Source: Desulfovibrio sp. JY
Lineage (GTDB): Bacteria > Desulfobacterota > Desulfovibrionia > Desulfovibrionales > Desulfovibrionaceae
Assembly (NCBI GenBank): GCA_021730285.1
Contig: CP082962.1
Location: 310,001 to 374,000, forward strand
DNA length: 64,000 nt
Reading direction: 5' to 3'
Below, piece after piece: positions 61,087 through 64,000 of the stretch. The notes beneath the pieces were generated by a model, which did not search any database, was not told where the DNA came from, and was given only the letters and a program-made list of their open reading frames with translations. Position 1 is the stretch's first letter. Each line of letters starts with the position of its first letter. The position numbers were made by a program, and so were the translations under genes.

Positions 61087-61626
61087 CTATTTCTTGCCGC
61101 CGGACTTACCGGCCTTGCGGCGAATGGTTTCGGTCTCGTACTTGATGCCCTTGCCCTTGAACGGCTCGGGCGGACGCACACGGCGAATACGGGCGGCAGT
61201 CTCGCCGAGCAGCACCTTGTCGATGCCGGTCAGCGTGAGCTTGTTGCCCTCGACCTTGGCTTCGATGCCGGTCGGCAGTTTGAAGTCGACCGGATGCGAG
61301 TAGCCAACAGAAAGCGTCACGGTGTGGCCGGAGGTGGCGACCTTGTAGCCGACGCCGATGACTTCAAGGGTTTTGGTGAAGCCCTTGCTCACACCCTCGA
61401 CCAGGTTGGCCAGAAGGGTGCGGCGCAGGCCGTGCTGGGCCCGGGCCAGGCGCGTGTCGTCCACACGGCTCACATGCACCTTGCCGGACTCGACCATGTA
61501 TTCAATTTTCGGATGCGTGGGCGTGGACAGCTGGCCCTTGGGGCCCTTGACCATCACCGCTTCGGTAGCGACCTCCACGGACACGCCGGAAGGCAGCTCG
61601 ATTTCGCGTTTTCCTATCCTGGACAT
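61087..61626 (-). CDS. rplF: 50S ribosomal protein L6
   Basis: The 179-residue protein begins MSRIGKREIELPSGV, with two L6 repeats and the C-terminal RRVRPPEPFKGKGIKYETE. The start at 61626 is the family start. Confidence 0.97.
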   Translation of the reverse strand: MSRIGKREIELPSGVSVEVATEAVMVKGPKGQLSTPTHPKIEYMVESGKVHVSRVDDTRLARAQHGLRRTLLANLVEGVSKGFTKTLEVIGVGYKVATSGHTVTLSVGYSHPVDFKLPTGIEAKVEGNKLTLTGIDKVLLGETAARIRRVRPPEPFKGKGIKYETETIRRKAGKSGGKK

Positions 61627-61651
61627 GACATCTTCTCCGCGACTTGTCTTC

Positions 61652-62035
61652 TTACCAGATTTCGCACAGGAGCTCGCCGCCGACGTGGAGCTCCTGGGCC
61701 TTGCCGCCTTCCAGGATGCCCCTGGAAGTGGACAGGATGCTGATGCCCAGGCCATTTTGGACCTTGGGGATGGAGCCGGCGCCGACGTAGACACGGCGGC
61801 CAGGCTTGCTCACCCGCTTGAGTCCGGAGATGAGCGGCTTGCCGCCATCGTATTTCAAGTTGATGGACAAGGTGCTCTCGTTCACCGCGAAGTCGGCAAT
61901 ATAGCCTTCGTCCTTCAGGATGGCGGCGATAGAGGCCTTGAGTATCGAGGCCGGGATGGCCAATTCCGCATGCAGCGCGTGGTGCGCGTTACGAATGCGG
62001 GCCAGCATATCGGAAATGGGGTCGGTCACCGACAT
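61652..62035 (-). CDS. rpsH: 30S ribosomal protein S8
   Basis: The 127-residue protein begins MSVTDPISDMLARIRNAHHA and ends with the RNA-binding STSRGILEGGKAQELHVGGE region. S8 also represses the spc operon in other bacteria. Confidence 0.97.
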   Translation of the reverse strand: MSVTDPISDMLARIRNAHHALHAELAIPASILKASIAAILKDEGYIADFAVNESTLSINLKYDGGKPLISGLKRVSKPGRRVYVGAGSIPKVQNGLGISILSTSRGILEGGKAQELHVGGELLCEIW

Positions 62036-62053
62036 GGCGTCCTTCTCCTTAGC

Positions 62054-62239
62054 TTACCAGCTCGACTTGCGCACGCCCGGCATTTCGCCGGTCAGCGACA
62101 TGTTACGGAAGCAAATACGGCACACGCCGTACTTACGCAAAAACGCCCTGGGACGACCGCAGATGGGACAGCGGTTATACGCTCTGGTTGAAAACTTCGG
62201 CTTGCGGCTGGCTTTCACCATCAAAGATTTGCGGGCCAC
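62054..62239 (-). CDS. rpsN: 30S ribosomal protein S14, zinc-binding type
   Basis: The 61-residue protein is the short zinc form (type Z), with Cys24, Cys27, Cys40 and Cys43 in RCPICGRP and VCRICFRN. It ends GVRKSSW. Confidence 0.97.
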   Translation of the reverse strand: MARKSLMVKASRKPKFSTRAYNRCPICGRPRAFLRKYGVCRICFRNMSLTGEMPGVRKSSW

Positions 62240-62250
62240 GTCCGATCTCC

Positions 62251-62790
62251 TTACTTTTTAAACGGCATGCCGAGTTGGTCGAGGAACATCTTCCCCTCCT
62301 TGTCGGACTTCGCCGTCGTGACGATAGTGACGTTCATGCCCTTGACGTGTTCGACGCGATCCACGTTGATTTCCGGGAAAATCGTATGCTCCCGGATGCC
62401 GAGGGTGAAATTGCCGCGTCCGTCGAAGCCACGATCGGGCACGCCGCGAAAGTCGCGGACCCGGGGCAGCGCGAAGTTAATCAGTTTGTCAAGGAAATCC
62501 CACATGCGCATCCGGCGAAGAGTCACACGGCACCCCACCGGCATGCCCTCCCGGAGCTTAAACGCCGCGATGGACTTGCGGGCACGCGTCACAACGGCCT
62601 TCTGTCCCGAAATGGCGGTCAGCTCGACCACAGCTTCCTCAATGAGCTTGTTGTTATTGCCCGCTTCGCCCAAACCCATGTTGAGCGAAATGAAGGAAAG
62701 CCGGGGGATTTGCATGCTGGAAGTGTACCCGAACTCTTTTTTGAGCTCCGGGGCGATCTTCTCGGCATAAATTTGTTCCAGGCGGGTCAT
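62251..62790 (-). CDS. rplE: 50S ribosomal protein L5
   Basis: The 179-residue protein begins [20 protein letters not shown] and has [20 protein letters not shown] and [21 protein letters not shown]5 binds 5S rRNA. The start at 62790 is the family start. Confidence 0.97.
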   Translation of the reverse strand: MTRLEQIYAEKIAPELKKEFGYTSSMQIPRLSFISLNMGLGEAGNNNKLIEEAVVELTAISGQKAVVTRARKSIAAFKLREGMPVGCRVTLRRMRMWDFLDKLINFALPRVRDFRGVPDRGFDGRGNFTLGIREHTIFPEINVDRVEHVKGMNVTIVTTAKSDKEGKMFLDQLGMPFKK

Positions 62791-62807
62791 ACCGTGTTCC
62801 TTTCTCC

Positions 62808-63131
62808 TCAAGCGATTTCGCGTCCGCACTTCTTGCAGAAGCGGACCTTTTTGCCGTCGACGGTTTCTTTGTAACCGATCTTGGCAGGTTTAGCGCAACC
62901 GTCACACAGAAAAGCCACATTGGAGATGTCCAAGGGCGCTTCCTTCTCGACGATCCCGCCGGGAATCTTGGCGTAGGGATTGGCCTTGGTGTGGCGCTTG
63001 ACCATGTTCACCTTTTCCACCAGCACGGCATTCTTCTTGGGCAGAATCTTGAGCACCTTGCCCACCTTGCCCTTGTCCTTGCCGGTGGTGACCATCACCT
63101 TGTCGTTTTTACGAATCCGATACGTTTTCAT
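62808..63131 (-). CDS. rplX: 50S ribosomal protein L24
   Basis: The 107-residue protein begins [20 protein letters not shown] (KOW motif). Its C-terminus has a four-Cys zinc-ribbon-like segment: CDGC and CKKC. L24 initiates 50S assembly. Confidence 0.97.
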   Translation of the reverse strand: MKTYRIRKNDKVMVTTGKDKGKVGKVLKILPKKNAVLVEKVNMVKRHTKANPYAKIPGGIVEKEAPLDISNVAFLCDGCAKPAKIGYKETVDGKKVRFCKKCGREIA

Positions 63132-63159
63132 GGCGTCCTCGATGGCGCGGGGCGGTGTC

Positions 63160-63528
63160 CTAGAGGACTTCCGGCGCCAGCGACACGATTTTCATGAAGT
63201 TTTTCTGACGCAGCTCGCGGGCTACCGGTCCGAAGATACGGGTGCCGACAGGTTCGAGCTGGGCCGACAGCAGCACGGCCGAGTTGTTGTCGAACTTGAT
63301 GAAGGATCCGTCGGGCCGCCCCACTTCTTTCTTGGTGCGCACCACAACAGCCTTCATCACCGCGCCCTTTTTCACCTTGGAATTGGGCAGGGCGTCCTTC
63401 ACGGCCACCACAATGATGTCGCCCACCGAGGCGTAACGACGACGCGAGCCGCCGAGCACCTTGATGCAGCTGACCTTCTTGGCGCCGGAATTGTCCGCCA
63501 CGTCGAGCTGGGTTTCTACCTGGATCAT
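63160..63528 (-). CDS. rplN: 50S ribosomal protein L14
   Basis: The 122-residue protein begins [20 protein letters not shown] and ends [20 protein letters not shown], both invariant in L14. Confidence 0.98.
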   Translation of the reverse strand: MIQVETQLDVADNSGAKKVSCIKVLGGSRRRYASVGDIIVVAVKDALPNSKVKKGAVMKAVVVRTKKEVGRPDGSFIKFDNNSAVLLSAQLEPVGTRIFGPVARELRQKNFMKIVSLAPEVL

Positions 63529-63538
63529 GGCCTTGCTC

Positions 63539-63799
63539 CTAAACCGCTTTTTCCATGATTTTCACGAGATGCCAGCGCTTACGGGCAGACAGCGGGCGAT
63601 GCTCGATGATGCTGACCATATCGCCGACGCCGCAATCATTTTGCGGATCGTGGGCCATGAACTTTTTCCGACGACGAATGTACTTCTTAAACAACGGATG
63701 CTTGACCAAGGTCTCGACCATGACCGTGATGGTCTTGTCGGCCTTGTCGGAAACGACGACGCCGGTCAGCACCCGGCGGTTGCTCTTATGTTCTTCCAT
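63539..63799 (-). CDS. rpsQ: 30S ribosomal protein S17
   Basis: The 86-residue protein has [20 protein letters not shown] and the S17 signature [18 protein letters not shown]. It is followed 10 bases later by rplN. Confidence 0.97.
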   Translation of the reverse strand: MEEHKSNRRVLTGVVVSDKADKTITVMVETLVKHPLFKKYIRRRKKFMAHDPQNDCGVGDMVSIIEHRPLSARKRWHLVKIMEKAV

Positions 63800-63811
63800 G
63801 GCGAACCCCAG

Positions 63812-64000
63812 TTAGGCTTGGCGCTTTTTTTCGTTTTGCACGGTCAGGATGCGCGCGATATCCTTACGCACCTGACGCAGGCGATGCGTCTTTTCCAGCT
63901 GGGCGGTGGCGTGCTGGAAACGCAGCTTGAAGAGCTCCTCGCGGGACTCGCCAAGCTTTTGGGCCAAGCCGTTTCCGTCGAGTTCACGCAGTTCGGCGGT
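63812..64000 (-). CDS. rpmC: 50S ribosomal protein L29 (5' end cut by window)
   Basis: The 62 visible residues, [20 protein letters not shown] through [19 protein letters not shown], match L29, with the [17 protein letters not shown] helix. Only a few N-terminal residues are missing beyond base 64000. It is the first visible gene of the ribosomal block. Confidence 0.95.
   Translation of the reverse strand, partial: TAELRELDGNGLAQKLGESREELFKLRFQHATAQLEKTHRLRQVRKDIARILTVQNEKKRQA

Overview
This window is chromosomal DNA from a GC-rich Gram-negative bacterium. The gene set points to a Desulfovibrionaceae-type sulfate reducer (Desulfovibrio/Solidesulfovibrio-like): a TupABC tungstate importer coupled to molybdo/tungsto-cofactor maturation, a fused AccA-AccD carboxyltransferase beside a biotin carboxylase, MotAB and PilZ proteins, and many intergenic hairpin repeats. 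The assignment rests on gene content and style, not on a database match. I see no rRNA, tRNA, CRISPR array or prophage.

Layout. 1-6042: a truncated hybrid histidine kinase, a CpaA-type prepilin peptidase and a large Sel1-repeat protein. 5053-14351 (minus strand): a Bat-type aerotolerance operon in the order DUF58, DUF4381, BatA, BatB/C fusion, BatD, BatE-like, a 600-residue PilZ protein, MoxR. Four of its junctions overlap by 4-7 bases. 14434-20844: FUSC transporter, PAS histidine kinase, TPR lipoprotein, LysM protein, bile-acid-symporter-like carrier and an AraC regulator. 20845-21405 is a gene-free block of nested hairpins. 21406-26479: FIST-SpoIIE phosphatase, then a divergent CadR/P1B-ATPase heavy-metal module with a textbook 19-bp MerR-type promoter. 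26576-27418: an unknown protein behind a likely sigma-28 promoter.

27558-36967: ssb; a divergent biotin-dependent carboxylase set (biotin carrier-like protein, AccA-AccD fusion, biotin carboxylase); a small PilZ protein with motAB; purine nucleoside phosphorylase; and an MgtC-family protein. 37381-41030: DsrE-like protein, exported molybdopterin oxidoreductase, an intact IS1595-type element with an 8-bp target duplication, and an orphan PqqD pair. 41642-44273: amtB-glnK and an HPP-family membrane protein. 44442-48591: two tandem paralogous GNAT enzymes, their TrmB-type regulator with a clear operator, a YgjV-like membrane protein and a histidine-kinase-like protein. 48665-51651: mobB-tupC-tupB-tupA. 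52184-53077: flagellin behind an excellent sigma-28 promoter, then a LysR regulator. 54123-64000 (minus strand): the spc and alpha ribosomal operons from rpmC to rplQ, with secY, map and rpoA, ending at a strong intrinsic terminator.

Themes. Motility and c-di-GMP recur (flagellin, motAB, two PilZ proteins, a putative sigma-28-driven unknown protein), as does metal handling (Cd/Zn/Pb export, tungstate import, Mo/W cofactor enzymes). Two intergenic hairpin families lie at gene 3' ends and probably act as terminators. On the minus strand, most long plus-strand reading frames opposite real genes are GC-rich shadows and are left out.
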